Of a stretch of 64,000 nucleotides of DNA, positions 1 to 7,856 are shown piece by piece; position 1 is the first letter of the stretch, and every line of letters begins with the position of its first letter. Source of the DNA: Geobacter sp. (GTDB taxonomy: Bacteria; Desulfobacterota; Desulfuromonadia; Geobacterales; Geobacteraceae); the NCBI GenBank assembly GCA_003574885.1, contig PJFC01000001.1, positions 806,001 through 870,000 on the forward strand, given 5' to 3'. Below the pieces are notes generated by a model. That model saw nothing but the letters and a program-made list of their open reading frames with translations, was not told the origin of the DNA and searched no databases. The translations under genes and the position numbers were made by a program.

Positions 1-1
1 C

Positions 2-235
2 GTGGCCCGCATCGTGGACAAGTACATCCTCCGCATCGCCACCATGAAGAAGGTCTCCCCCCATACCCTGCGCCACACCTTCGCCACCCACATGCTGGAG
101 GGGGGGGCGGACCTGCGCGCCATCCAGGAACTGCTCGGCCACTCCTCCCTCTCCACCACCCAGAAGTACACCCACGTCAGCATCGACCGTCTGATGGAAG
201 TCTACGACAAGGCCCATCCCAAGGCGCGGAAGTGA
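2..235 (+). CDS. xerC: Tyrosine recombinase XerC, C-terminal fragment
   Basis: This is the last 77 residues of a tyrosine site-specific recombinase; the N-terminus lies before the window. Visible catalytic features are the HTLRH box, the LGHSS histidine motif and the nucleophilic tyrosine in the KYTHV motif. The tail ([11 protein letters not shown]) resembles the end of XerC rather than XerD. With XerD, XerC resolves chromosome dimers at dif during division. It ends 12 bp before the convergent barrel gene. The XerC versus XerD choice rests only on the C-terminal tail. Confidence 0.88.
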   Translation: MARIVDKYILRIATMKKVSPHTLRHTFATHMLEGGADLRAIQELLGHSSLSTTQKYTHVSIDRLMEVYDKAHPKARK

Positions 236-247
236 TATTCCGAAGGG

Positions 248-3226
248 TTACTTGAAAAAGCGTATGACCACCCGCCGGTTTTTTGCACGACAGGTTTTCG
301 TGAGCTCTTCACAAAACAGACCGTAGTGGCCGAAACTCCGTATTCTGACAATCTTCTCCCGGGGCACGCCACTTTTTATGAGTATTCTGGCGACGGCCTC
401 TGCCCGTTTCAGCCCGAGTTCCCGGTTGCGACTGGCCGAGCCGGTCTGGTCCGCCCTTCCTTCGATCGCCACCTGCATGTCCTGCAGGGAATTAAACATT
501 TTGGCGACGGTGAGGAGAGATGCCATGTCTTCGCCTGATGCCAGCTGCACAGAACCTTGCCGGAAGTGCACCTCGACGACGCCCGTCTCGCCTGCTCCGA
601 CTGGTTTGAGAAGCGAAGCTGCCGTGGGCGGAATCGTCAGGGGTGCTGCCGCACTGTTTGTGTCTCTCGCGTTAAAGGCAGGTGCCGTCGCGGAGTTGAC
701 GGCATTTTTGGCAGGGTTTTTCTGCCGGTATTCACGGGTCGCCTTCATTTTTTGAGCCTTGACGGCTGTGGCGGCAGCTTGTCTCACCGTTTCCCCTTTC
801 TGCACAGAGGATTCCTTTTTTTCCTTTGCCGGTAGAGTGGTGCCGGGCACTGTCGCCCCTCCTGTGCCAAAGACCTTTTTCCGGATCTCCTTTTTCTCCG
901 TGGCTATGAGGAAGATGATATCCTTCAGTTCCTCGCCCGACTTGATTTCGACGGTATATCTGTCCGGCGTTACCAGTTTCATCCCTGCCGAGAGTCCTGT
1001 CGTGTCAATCCGTACCTCGTACCGTCCGGGAAGGAGGTTTTCCAGGGCAAAATTGCCGTCAGTATCACTGAAGGTATTGATGTTGCTGTCGGCCAGGTAA
1101 ACAAGGATATCCGGCAAGGGGGTATCGGCTGGATCGGCGGTGCCGTTGCCGTTCGTGTCGATCAGCACCATTCCTTTCATGCTTCCCGAGTAGCTGACCG
1201 GGTAATCGACTCGTGTCGTCTCCCGGAGCTTCACCTCAACACGCTGATTGGCGTTCGCCAGCAGGTTGATGTTTGCGTCCAGTTCCCGTTCGTTGAGCTT
1301 GACTACATGGATGCCTGCTACGACGTCGCTGAAACGGTATCTACCTTCCCGGTCAGTGACCACCTTCCTGTTGTCCTCCAGCAGTACGGTGACCCTGGCA
1401 AGCCCCGGCTCGCCCGTATCCCGTTTTCCGTTGCGATTCAGATCCTGATATACAAAACCTTCGATGTCTCCCACGTCCGCCAGGGCCACACCGGAGCCCT
1501 GGCCAGATATCAGGCCACCTCCCGCTCTACCCCAACCAAACCGTTTGGTCAGGTTGATCGTGAACTGGAGGGTGGACGCTTCCGTCGATCTGGCGGCATC
1601 CAATCTGGACGAACCGTACCGGACATCGCTGCTGACGTAATACTGGCGGGGGAGGGCTATCATGACTCCTCCGTTGAAACTCTGGTTCTTCTGGGATGTT
1701 CCCGCGCTGCTGTCATCCTTTATGGTGGAGAGTTCGCAGTCGGCGTGGATGGAGAGATTCTGAAGCGGGGTATAGCTTAGTCCCCCGGTAGTCCTGTAGG
1801 CAGTTGTGGTGGGGCCAATGTCGGCATTCCGTACCTGCTCCTCTCCTTCAATATAGAGATTGAGCATGCTCAGGGGGGTTAACCTGACGCCGACCGTCGC
1901 TGTTCCAGTTTTAGCGGAACTTAACGGTGATGCACTGTCATTGAGCAACTCCCCCTGCAGGCGGAGATAGGGGGTTGCCAGTTTGAAGGCCTTCAGTATT
2001 TCAACATAGAGGGAGTAGTCACGGCTTTCGACCAGAGTGGGGAGGGGTACACGGGAGCTTCTGTCGGTAAGAGAGAACCGGAGGTTGAGGGACGGAAGGA
2101 TCGGATGGGAAAAATAGCCGCCGATGAGTGCGGTTAGCGTGTCAACTGCCGGAATGGCGGTGCTGTTTGCCAGGTTACTCCGGTTCCAGTCGAACGAGGA
2201 GTAGATGCTGAGGTGCTGGTGGGCCTTGTAGTCGAGGGACGCGAAGACCCCTTCCACGTCCCGTTCCGCTTGCAGATTCTCCCCGACGAATTGGTAGTTC
2301 GGTCCGACCCGCCGGTAGTTCAGCTCCAGCCTGCCGTTGGGAAAGAATATCATGGGGCCGGTCTTTATGGCCCAGTCATTGGTAGCAGTTCCGTTCAGGG
2401 TGAAAAAGTTCTGCCGGTATTCGCCCACAAGGCGGAGGTGGTTGCCGAGGTCGCAGGAGCCGTCGAGAAGGAAGATGCTGTTGTCTATCGTCAACCCCGC
2501 CGGATTTCCCGCCTGCCACTGCTGATTCGTGGTCCGGATAAAACCGGCACCCGCGTAAGTCCCGCTGGTCCACTTGTGGGTCCATTTTGCACCGACGAGT
2601 GATTCGTCGGTGACTTCGACCTCGTTGGCCTGAAACCCCCTGATGTTGGAGAGCCTGCCACCGAACAGGAGGAGGTTGTCCCTGTCAGTCTGGCTGTTGA
2701 GCAGGCCGCCACGGAAATTAATGTCGGGATAGGTGGCGTTGAGGAATCGCCCGGACTCCGTGGTGAAGGTTGGCGCAAGATAGGGTTTTGTGAATAGGAG
2801 AGATGGAGCCGGTCCGACGAAACCTTCCTCGTGGGATGTAAAACGGACGCTCGTGTCTCCGGTCAGGAGAGACGAGGTCCAGCGACCCAGCCGAAACCCC
2901 TCCATCCCGAGCTGGTAACGGGAGAGGGAGGTGGTGCTCTCGGTATCGGAGGGGTCGGTACGGGACAGGTCGGTCGACAGGAAGAGCCTGCCGTAGCCGG
3001 GAACCGTCTGGAAGAGGTCGAGACGAAGGAGCGATTCGTTGAGAGTGCCGGTTACCGTTGCCCCCTCCTGGTCGGTATAACGGTCCATAAGGGAGTAGCT
3101 TCCCCCACCCGGCGGGAGGCATGAGCCGGTTGCGGGGGAGAAGAGCGGGGCGGCAAGGGCGCAGAGAAGCATGACGCAGAAACGGGACACGCTGAAGCCG
3201 GTCCTCTTGAGCGACATCCTCCCCAT
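248..3226 (-). CDS. Outer-membrane barrel protein with SdrD-like repeats and C-terminal OmpA domain
   Basis: The predicted protein has 992 residues. A signal peptide (about 1-35) is followed by about 540 residues of alternating beta-strand-like sequence, ending near 580 in an aromatic-rich strand, as in an outer-membrane barrel. Two SdrD B-like or carboxypeptidase-regulatory Ig domains follow (about 587-677 and 678-775). Each begins with a DxNxNGxxD-type calcium-binding-like loop and has a D-x-E/D-G-x-Y/F-x-F core. After a Lys/Ala/Pro linker (about 776-881) comes an OmpA/MotB peptidoglycan-binding domain (882-992). It is the last gene of the seven-gene operon, 9 bp after the chaperone-like gene. 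A second ATG three codons in (3217) is possible, since the start lacks a clear ribosome site. The likely role is an outer-membrane platform or anchor for the secreted paralogues. It does not resemble a FimD-type usher in domain order. The function is inferred. Confidence 0.75.
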   Translation of the reverse strand: MGRMSLKRTGFSVSRFCVMLLCALAAPLFSPATGSCLPPGGGSYSLMDRYTDQEGATVTGTLNESLLRLDLFQTVPGYGRLFLSTDLSRTDPSDTESTTSLSRYQLGMEGFRLGRWTSSLLTGDTSVRFTSHEEGFVGPAPSLLFTKPYLAPTFTTESGRFLNATYPDINFRGGLLNSQTDRDNLLLFGGRLSNIRGFQANEVEVTDESLVGAKWTHKWTSGTYAGAGFIRTTNQQWQAGNPAGLTIDNSIFLLDGSCDLGNHLRLVGEYRQNFFTLNGTATNDWAIKTGPMIFFPNGRLELNYRRVGPNYQFVGENLQAERDVEGVFASLDYKAHQHLSIYSSFDWNRSNLANSTAIPAVDTLTALIGGYFSHPILPSLNLRFSLTDRSSRVPLPTLVESRDYSLYVEILKAFKLATPYLRLQGELLNDSASPLSSAKTGTATVGVRLTPLSMLNLYIEGEEQVRNADIGPTTTAYRTTGGLSYTPLQNLSIHADCELSTIKDDSSAGTSQKNQSFNGGVMIALPRQYYVSSDVRYGSSRLDAARSTEASTLQFTINLTKRFGWGRAGGGLISGQGSGVALADVGDIEGFVYQDLNRNGKRDTGEPGLARVTVLLEDNRKVVTDREGRYRFSDVVAGIHVVKLNERELDANINLLANANQRVEVKLRETTRVDYPVSYSGSMKGMVLIDTNGNGTADPADTPLPDILVYLADSNINTFSDTDGNFALENLLPGRYEVRIDTTGLSAGMKLVTPDRYTVEIKSGEELKDIIFLIATEKKEIRKKVFGTGGATVPGTTLPAKEKKESSVQKGETVRQAAATAVKAQKMKATREYRQKNPAKNAVNSATAPAFNARDTNSAAAPLTIPPTAASLLKPVGAGETGVVEVHFRQGSVQLASGEDMASLLTVAKMFNSLQDMQVAIEGRADQTGSASRNRELGLKRAEAVARILIKSGVPREKIVRIRSFGHYGLFCEELTKTCRAKNRRVVIRFFK

Positions 3227-3235
3227 GGTGTGCGG

Positions 3236-4039
3236 CTACTTCACGACAAAGGAGAATTCCCCGGAGAGAACCGCCTTGGCGCCGATATCGACGGTAGCCA
3301 CTGCCGTATACCCGCCGGCGGGAAGCTTGTCGTCCAGGGTGACGGGGATGGTCCGCGAAGAGTCAGCCAGTATGGGAACGTCGGAAAGGTCGGTGGTCTG
3401 GACGGTCTTGCCGGCCGTATCGGTGATCTTTATGTTTCCCTTGATCCGAAAGTGAACAGTGCCGGTGTTCTTAATCCTGGTGAGAATTTTTCGTCCTTTC
3501 CGGTCGTCGTACGTCATGGCGAGGATGTCACCGGCCGGCACCGGCTTGCCGACAACAATGTAGACGATGGAGCCGATGTTCCCCTTGATCGCCACCGCCT
3601 TGGTTTTCTGCCCCGGTACGACCTGGGGGACAGTTTCGAAGACGAATGCACCCCAGTAACCGCCATCCTTGATTCCGGAAGGGATAGCCACGGAATAGCG
3701 GACGACCTTCTTTTCACCGGCCTGCAGGAGAAAGTCGACCGGGTTGATCTTCATCCAGCCGGTGCATGAGTGGGACTGTGTTCCACCCTTCTGGAAAATG
3801 GGGGTTCCCTCCTCTGACAGGTACCAGTCCTGCATGCTGACCTTGATTCGCACCTTCTCGTTCCCCTCGTTGCGTACTTCCATGGCGTCGGTGTGGGTTC
3901 CTCCCGGTTCCCCCGAAAGCTCCACACGGATAGGGGAGACGCTGAAGGATATCTCGGCCCGCGCGGAGAGGGGTAGGAGGATGAGCGCGAGGGCAGCGAT
4001 GAGGCGCGTAATGGCAGGCAGGTGACGATGCAGGTACAT
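3236..4039 (-). CDS. Periplasmic chaperone-like Ig-fold protein (PapD/DUF916-like)
   Basis: The 267-residue product has a signal peptide (1-26, ending ARA). An N-terminal Ig-like domain begins FSVSPIRVEL and continues with pattern features of PapD-type chaperones and of DUF916: a PG-x-x-x-x-D-A-M-x-V-x-N strand, a W near residue 95, and a P-x-x-F-x-L-x-x-G-x-x-x-x-V strand. A second beta-rich domain follows. The open frame extends 74 codons further upstream, but that part lacks character; the ATG at 4039 has an AAGGAG site 7 bp upstream and a proper signal sequence. It lies 25 bp after the fifth small paralogue and 9 bp before the barrel gene, so it probably escorts or binds the secreted paralogues. 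Whether it is a true pilus chaperone or a WxL-interacting-type protein is unresolved. Confidence 0.75.
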   Translation of the reverse strand: MYLHRHLPAITRLIAALALILLPLSARAEISFSVSPIRVELSGEPGGTHTDAMEVRNEGNEKVRIKVSMQDWYLSEEGTPIFQKGGTQSHSCTGWMKINPVDFLLQAGEKKVVRYSVAIPSGIKDGGYWGAFVFETVPQVVPGQKTKAVAIKGNIGSIVYIVVGKPVPAGDILAMTYDDRKGRKILTRIKNTGTVHFRIKGNIKITDTAGKTVQTTDLSDVPILADSSRTIPVTLDDKLPAGGYTAVATVDIGAKAVLSGEFSFVVK

Positions 4040-4064
4040 GGTGTTTTGCTCCTTAGGGCTGTTT

Positions 4065-4577
4065 CTATGGTGACGTAATGGTGAAATCGATGGTCTGGGA
4101 ATAGTTCCCGGTGGCGTAGCTCCAGAGATTCTGGATGAAAAAGGTGAGGTCTGCCTGCAAGGGGGATGGCCGGTTTTCATTCCCGGAGCCCTGGGCAACC
4201 ACAACGGCGGTCGTCTTTGACAGGGTCCCGGAATAAAAAGATTCTCCCGCGTCCGCTGCAAGTGTCACGGCTGTCCAGCCGATATTCGAAACCGGAATGA
4301 TCGCCAGACCGGACGTCAGGTCGCCCCGCGCAAGGACGCTGCAGGAATAGGGGGTGGCGGTGCCGATGTTTTTGGTCGTAAGGGTGATCTGTACCGGTAG
4401 TCCGGTCTGTTGGGAAACAGGAAAGAAGTCAGGGTCCTGGTCGGGAAAGGTAATGTTGGTAATGCTGAGGCTAACGGTTAGGGTCGGAGGGGGTGCAGCT
4501 GCAGCCTGCTCGGTGCCGGAAACGAGTAGTACTGTCAGGGTCAGTGCCACGAGGGTTGTGAGAGTAGAGAGTTTCAT
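4065..4577 (-). CDS. Secreted WxL-like/fimbrial-like paralogue 5
   Basis: The 170-residue exported protein has a signal peptide ending near residue 28 (AAAA before PPPTL). It shares the family layout: a beta-rich N-terminal strand, an FPDQDPDFFP block, a W-x-A-V-T-L segment and the C-terminal Y-S-Q-T-I-D-F-T-I-T-S-P, the most diverged of the five tails. A single cysteine lies mid-protein. The start at 4577 is chosen because the signal peptide begins there; it is 2 bp after the stop of the previous paralogue and has no good ribosome site, which suggests translational coupling. The longer reading frame to 4694 overlaps that neighbour. The function is unknown; it is probably a surface or fibre subunit handled by the chaperone-like protein. 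Confidence 0.7.
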   Translation of the reverse strand: MKLSTLTTLVALTLTVLLVSGTEQAAAAPPPTLTVSLSITNITFPDQDPDFFPVSQQTGLPVQITLTTKNIGTATPYSCSVLARGDLTSGLAIIPVSNIGWTAVTLAADAGESFYSGTLSKTTAVVVAQGSGNENRPSPLQADLTFFIQNLWSYATGNYSQTIDFTITSP

Positions 4578-4579
4578 GG

Positions 4580-5095
4580 TCAGGGCGCCGTCAGGGTGTA
4601 GGTTATGTTGCCGGAGTAGTTCCCGACTGGGTAGCTCCAGAGATTGGCAAGGCTGAAATTCAGGTTGCCGGTGTACGCCCCCGAACCGGTCCAACTGCCG
4701 ACCGGTTGGGGGGTCGCGTTGCTCAGTGTCCCGCCGGTGAAGCCGGTCCCCGTTGCTGTCCAGGTGACGCTTGAGGCAGGGATGGCGTCTGCACCGGAAA
4801 CGAGTGGTCCCCCCTGGCAGACCAGGGTTGCGGTGAGGGCCGTCGACGGATCTTTCCGGAATTTCGCTGTTACCATCACCGGGTTTTCCGCTGCGGGGAC
4901 GTTAGGGACTGCTGTCGGGTCCGTATCGGGAAAGTTGACCGTCGCCGGGGAAAGGGTCAGGCTGACACGGGCGGCAAGGGCACAGTTAATCGTCAGCGGT
5001 TGGGTGCTTGCGGCTTTGGCGTCAGTCGCTCCCATGGCCAGGCCAAGGACAATGCAGAGCAGAACAGGGGTGTGTGAAGGGAAGAACCGTGTCAT
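4580..5095 (-). CDS. Secreted WxL-like/fimbrial-like paralogue 4
   Basis: This 171-residue exported protein has a signal peptide of about 28 residues (cleavage after AKA). The shared blocks are present: FPDTDP, PAAENPVMV, SVTWTATG, W-S-Y-x-V-G-N-Y and the terminal Y-S-G-N-I-T-Y-T-L-T-A-P. Unlike most siblings it has two cysteines in the mature part, in NCALAAR and LVCQGG, which could form a disulfide. It is separated by 104 bp from paralogue 3 and is nearly fused (2 bp) to paralogue 5. The ribosome site is weak. No enzymatic motif is visible. Confidence 0.72.
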   Translation of the reverse strand: MTRFFPSHTPVLLCIVLGLAMGATDAKAASTQPLTINCALAARVSLTLSPATVNFPDTDPTAVPNVPAAENPVMVTAKFRKDPSTALTATLVCQGGPLVSGADAIPASSVTWTATGTGFTGGTLSNATPQPVGSWTGSGAYTGNLNFSLANLWSYPVGNYSGNITYTLTAP

Positions 5096-5199
5096 AGAGC
5101 CCTGATGTGAAATTTTTTAACTGCACGGCTGTGTTTGCAGATACTATATAAACGACGGTGTGTCAAGGCGTAAGGCCTTTCTGCCGGGGTATTCACAGG

Positions 5200-5709
5200 T
5201 CAGGGGGCGGTAAGGGTATAGTTGATGGTGGAGGAATAGGTGCCGGGAAGATAGAGCGGACTGTTGGTAAGGTTATAACGGTATGCGGACTGGTAGCTGC
5301 CGGCACCGGCCGGCAGGTTGGCTGCCTGCTGGGGTGTGGTCTTGCTCATGGTGCCGCCGATGAACGGTGAACCGTCGGCGGTCCAGGTGAGTTCTGAAAT
5401 GGGTATGACGTCGGTGCCGCTCCGCAGGTCATCGCTCGCGATAACGCTCAGAGAGGGGGTCCCCTTCGTCCGGACCTTTGCCAGCACGGACACCGGGTTT
5501 TCCGAAGCAGGAATGGCCGGCTGGATGGCCGGGTCATCGGCAAGGAAGGTAAGGGAGGTCGCGCTGAGTGACAGGTTTGCCGATGAGGAGATGACGAGGG
5601 ACACATTCAGACCGGCGGAGGCGGAAGCTCCCCAGCAGGAACTGTTAAGAGGGAAGCTTGCAGCAAGAGCCAGGAACAGTATTCGCCATGTTCGTGCGGC
5701 GTTTTTCAT
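5200..5709 (-). CDS. Secreted WxL-like/fimbrial-like paralogue 3
   Basis: This 169-residue protein has a signal peptide of about 28 residues with two cysteines inside it (SSCWGA; not a clear lipobox). The family blocks are seen: L-A-D-D-P-A-I-Q-P, PASENPVSV, ELTWTADG, and the C-terminal GTYSSTINYTLTAP. The central segment differs most from the siblings, with a Q-Y/A/G-rich stretch (about 120-145) in place of the SWTGSG motif. An AGG-type ribosome site precedes the ATG. It is the third of five tandem paralogues. Confidence 0.72.
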   Translation of the reverse strand: MKNAARTWRILFLALAASFPLNSSCWGASASAGLNVSLVISSSANLSLSATSLTFLADDPAIQPAIPASENPVSVLAKVRTKGTPSLSVIASDDLRSGTDVIPISELTWTADGSPFIGGTMSKTTPQQAANLPAGAGSYQSAYRYNLTNSPLYLPGTYSSTINYTLTAP

Positions 5710-5781
5710 TGCGGCCTCGTTGATAAGGGGCGCAGCACGTTACGTGCGGTGCTGCGCCCTGCGACCCGTTTATCTATTAAC

Positions 5782-6282
5782 TCAGGGAGCGGACAGAACA
5801 TAGTTGACAGTGGCTGTGTAATTTCCAGGTGCGTAGCTCCATGAGTTGGCAAGGTTGTAGCTGAAGGTGCTGCTCCGGTCACCGGAACCGGTCCAGTCAC
5901 CCGCCGACTGGGCGGTTGTCTTGTCCATAGTCCCTGCTACGAAGCCATTGCCTGCGGCGGTCCAGGTGACGGCGCTGATGCCGATGTCTTCAGTCACCGT
6001 GCCGTTGGTGAGGTCGCCAGCTGCGAGGACGGTGAGGGATACAGCACTGGCACTGCCAGTACGCACCTGTGTCCTAACGGCAACGGGATTTTCGGTGGCA
6101 GGTATTGAAGGAGTCACGTCGGGGTCCGCGCTCGCAAAGCTGATGGCGGCAGGTATGGTCAGTTTGGCAAGGGCGGCGACGTTGGCGTTGATGACCACCG
6201 GGACGTTGCCGGTAGAGGCTGCCAAAGCGCTGCCTGCGGCGAAGACGAGGGTTGCTGCGAGTACTGCCTGCAATTTTTTCAT
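5782..6282 (-). CDS. Secreted WxL-like/fimbrial-like paralogue 2
   Basis: This 166-residue protein has a classic short signal peptide (MKK..., cleavage after ALA near 21). Family blocks: F-A-S-A-D-P-D-V-T-P, PATENPVAVRTQVRTG, AVTWTAAGNGFVAGTMDKTT, DWTGSGD and the C-terminal NYTATVNYVLSAP. There are no cysteines in the mature part. A strong GGAGG ribosome site lies before the ATG, the best of the five. It is very like paralogue 1 and probably arose from it by tandem duplication. Confidence 0.75.
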   Translation of the reverse strand: MKKLQAVLAATLVFAAGSALAASTGNVPVVINANVAALAKLTIPAAISFASADPDVTPSIPATENPVAVRTQVRTGSASAVSLTVLAAGDLTNGTVTEDIGISAVTWTAAGNGFVAGTMDKTTAQSAGDWTGSGDRSSTFSYNLANSWSYAPGNYTATVNYVLSAP

Positions 6283-6389
6283 GATATCCTCCGTTGTTGA
6301 TTGATGCTGTGATTAATGATGGTTATGGTTGAAATTCAAAAGGTGTTGCCGTGGTGACGAATCACCTCCTGTGCTGCCGGTAGTAGAGG

Positions 6390-6905
6390 TCAGGGAGCGG
6401 TAAGGGTGTAGGTTACGGTAGTCGAGTAGCTGCCGGTGGCGTAGTTCCAGCTGTTGGCCAGAAAATAACTGAAGGTGCCGATCTGTTCGCCGGAACCGGT
6501 CCAGGAGCCAGCCGTTTGGGGTGTTGCGCTGTTCATTGTCCCCGCGACGAAGCCGGTGCCGGTTGCGGTCCAGGTGACGTTGCCGATGGCTATGGTATTG
6601 GCACCGCTCGTCAGGTCGCTGGCTGCAAGGACTTGGAGACTTGCCAGGCTGGAGCTGCCGGTCCGGACCCGGGCGATGACGTTGACCGCATTTTCCGTTG
6701 CCGCTATGGAGGGAACCGTCGTAGGATCGGCGTCGGGGAAGTTTACTGTGGTGCTCGCGAGCACCAGTGATGCCCGGGCCGCAATGTTCGTGTTGACCGT
6801 CAGGTTAGAGGTCGTGGTGGCCCCATGGGAACCGGCAGTGTAGCCGAGCAGAAGGAGCATCGTCATGAAAGTTGTTGCGGTTCTTTGTCGTATCATCCGA
6901 GCCAT
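6390..6905 (-). CDS. Secreted WxL-like/fimbrial-like paralogue 1 (first gene of operon)
   Basis: This 171-residue exported protein is the promoter-proximal member of the array. The signal peptide spans about 1-29 and ends SHGA. The shared blocks are FPDADPTTVP, ATENAVNV, NVTWTATGTGFVAGTM, SWTGSGE, W-N-Y-A-T-G-S-Y and the tail YSTTVTYTLTAP. The reading frame runs open to 7073, but the extension has no protein-like character; an AAGGCG sequence precedes the ATG at 6905, and a second in-frame ATG lies at 6896. The sigma-54 site at 6974-6989 would start the message about 58 nt upstream of this ATG. Confidence 0.72.
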   Translation of the reverse strand: MARMIRQRTATTFMTMLLLLGYTAGSHGATTTSNLTVNTNIAARASLVLASTTVNFPDADPTTVPSIAATENAVNVIARVRTGSSSLASLQVLAASDLTSGANTIAIGNVTWTATGTGFVAGTMNSATPQTAGSWTGSGEQIGTFSYFLANSWNYATGSYSTTVTYTLTAP

Positions 6906-6973
6906 CGCCTTAGTCGTTACTGTAAAAAGGGGATAATTATTGCATATAAATAATAAGGTGTTTTTGATAGTTA

Positions 6974-6989
6974 AGCAATGTGTGTGCCA
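6974..6989 (-). promoter_or_regulatory. Sigma-54 promoter for the seven-gene surface operon
   Basis: Read on the minus strand the site is TGGCACACACATTGCT. It matches the sigma-54 pattern (GG, ten bases, GC; TGGCAC-N5-TTGC) in all the key positions. Transcription would start near 6963, about 58 nt before the first ATG. Sigma-54 promoters need an enhancer-binding activator; none is encoded in this window. Confidence 0.75.
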
Positions 6990-7202
6990 GTAATAACAGT
7001 CGGTTGTGTATTGAATTTGTGGTGACTCGATACGGGCGGTTGAATATAAATATGATTTCCATAGCAATGTCATGATTCAGTGTAAAATAACATTTCAAGG
7101 TAATAGTTGACTGATTGGCTCCCCTCTTTTAATGTCATTTGGCTGAGTGGGTACGCAATTTTTAGCCATTGGGTTGTTGTTGGGGTGTTACCGTATCGTT
7201 TC

Positions 7203-7232
7203 TTTACAAGAAGCATGGTGAAGGGATACAAT
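7203..7232 (+). promoter_or_regulatory. Sigma-70-type promoter for the YaiI-family gene
   Basis: A TTTACA -35 box and a TACAAT -10 box are 18 bp apart. The start would be near 7239. The leader contains a small hairpin (CAGGCA-gaa-TGCCTG, 7243-7257) before the ribosome site at about 7295-7300. Confidence 0.5.
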
Positions 7233-7307
7233 TGCTGCGTGCCAGGCAGAATGCCTGTTAAGGCAGAATTACAACAATTTTGGAGCATTGATGTATAGAG
7301 GGTAGCG

Positions 7308-7766
7308 ATGAAACTATGGATTGACGCGGACGCCTGTCCCCGTATCATCAAGGAGATCGTATTTCGCGCCTCGGAACGGCTGGAGGTGCCGGTCTGCCTG
7401 GTGGCGAACAAGAGTATGTCAAAGGCCCACTCCCGCCTGGTGACGTCGGTGCTGGTCGGCGCGGACCCGGATGCCGCTGACGACTATATCGCCGAGAATG
7501 CTGCTCCGGAAGACCTGGTGGTTACCGCCGATATTCCCCTGGCCGCCCGGGTCGTCGCCAAAGGTGGGGTGGCCCTTGACCCGCGGGGGGAACTCTATAC
7601 GGAGGACAATGTGGCGGATCGCCTTTCCCTGCGCGACCTTATGCAGGAACTGCGAGGCGCAGGGCTCGTGCAGGGCGGACCCGCCCAGTTCAGCCTCACT
7701 GACCGGCAGCGCTTTGCCTCCTCCCTGGACCGGATGCTGACCCGCATGACGAAGCGGGGAAAGTAA
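7308..7766 (+). CDS. YaiI/YqxD family protein (UPF0178, DUF188)
   Basis: This 152-residue protein belongs to the widespread UPF0178 family, whose biochemical role is not settled; its fold is PIN/NYN-nuclease-like. It shows the family signature from the N-terminus: [11 protein letters not shown], then [32 protein letters not shown] and a C-terminal G-P-A-Q-F-S-x-x-D-R-Q-x-F block. The length is normal. A GAGGG ribosome site precedes the ATG, and a strong intrinsic terminator follows. It is a single-gene unit. Confidence 0.9.
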   Translation: MKLWIDADACPRIIKEIVFRASERLEVPVCLVANKSMSKAHSRLVTSVLVGADPDAADDYIAENAAPEDLVVTADIPLAARVVAKGGVALDPRGELYTEDNVADRLSLRDLMQELRGAGLVQGGPAQFSLTDRQRFASSLDRMLTRMTKRGK

Positions 7767-7784
7767 AGAGAACGGCCCCAAACG

Positions 7785-7815
7785 AAAAGCCCCGGAGAAA
7801 TCCGGGGCTTTTTTT
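7785..7815 (+). terminator. Intrinsic terminator after the YaiI-family gene
   Basis: A 9-bp stem AGCCCCGGA/TCCGGGGCT with a GAAA loop is followed by a run of T. It could also slow transcription arriving from the convergent sulfatase gene. Confidence 0.9.
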
Positions 7816-7856
7816 GTTGTGAACGGGGGGAATGGCTGGGGAACAGTGCCGACTGG

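Noticed and set aside
3236-4261. Longer 341-residue start for the chaperone-like gene
   Set aside because: The first 74 codons are Pro/Arg-rich without a signal peptide and overlap the preceding gene; the internal ATG has a strong ribosome site.
7070-7411. 113-codon minus-strand open frame upstream of the surface operon
   Set aside because: It overlaps the YaiI start on the other strand and covers promoter sequence; it has no motif.
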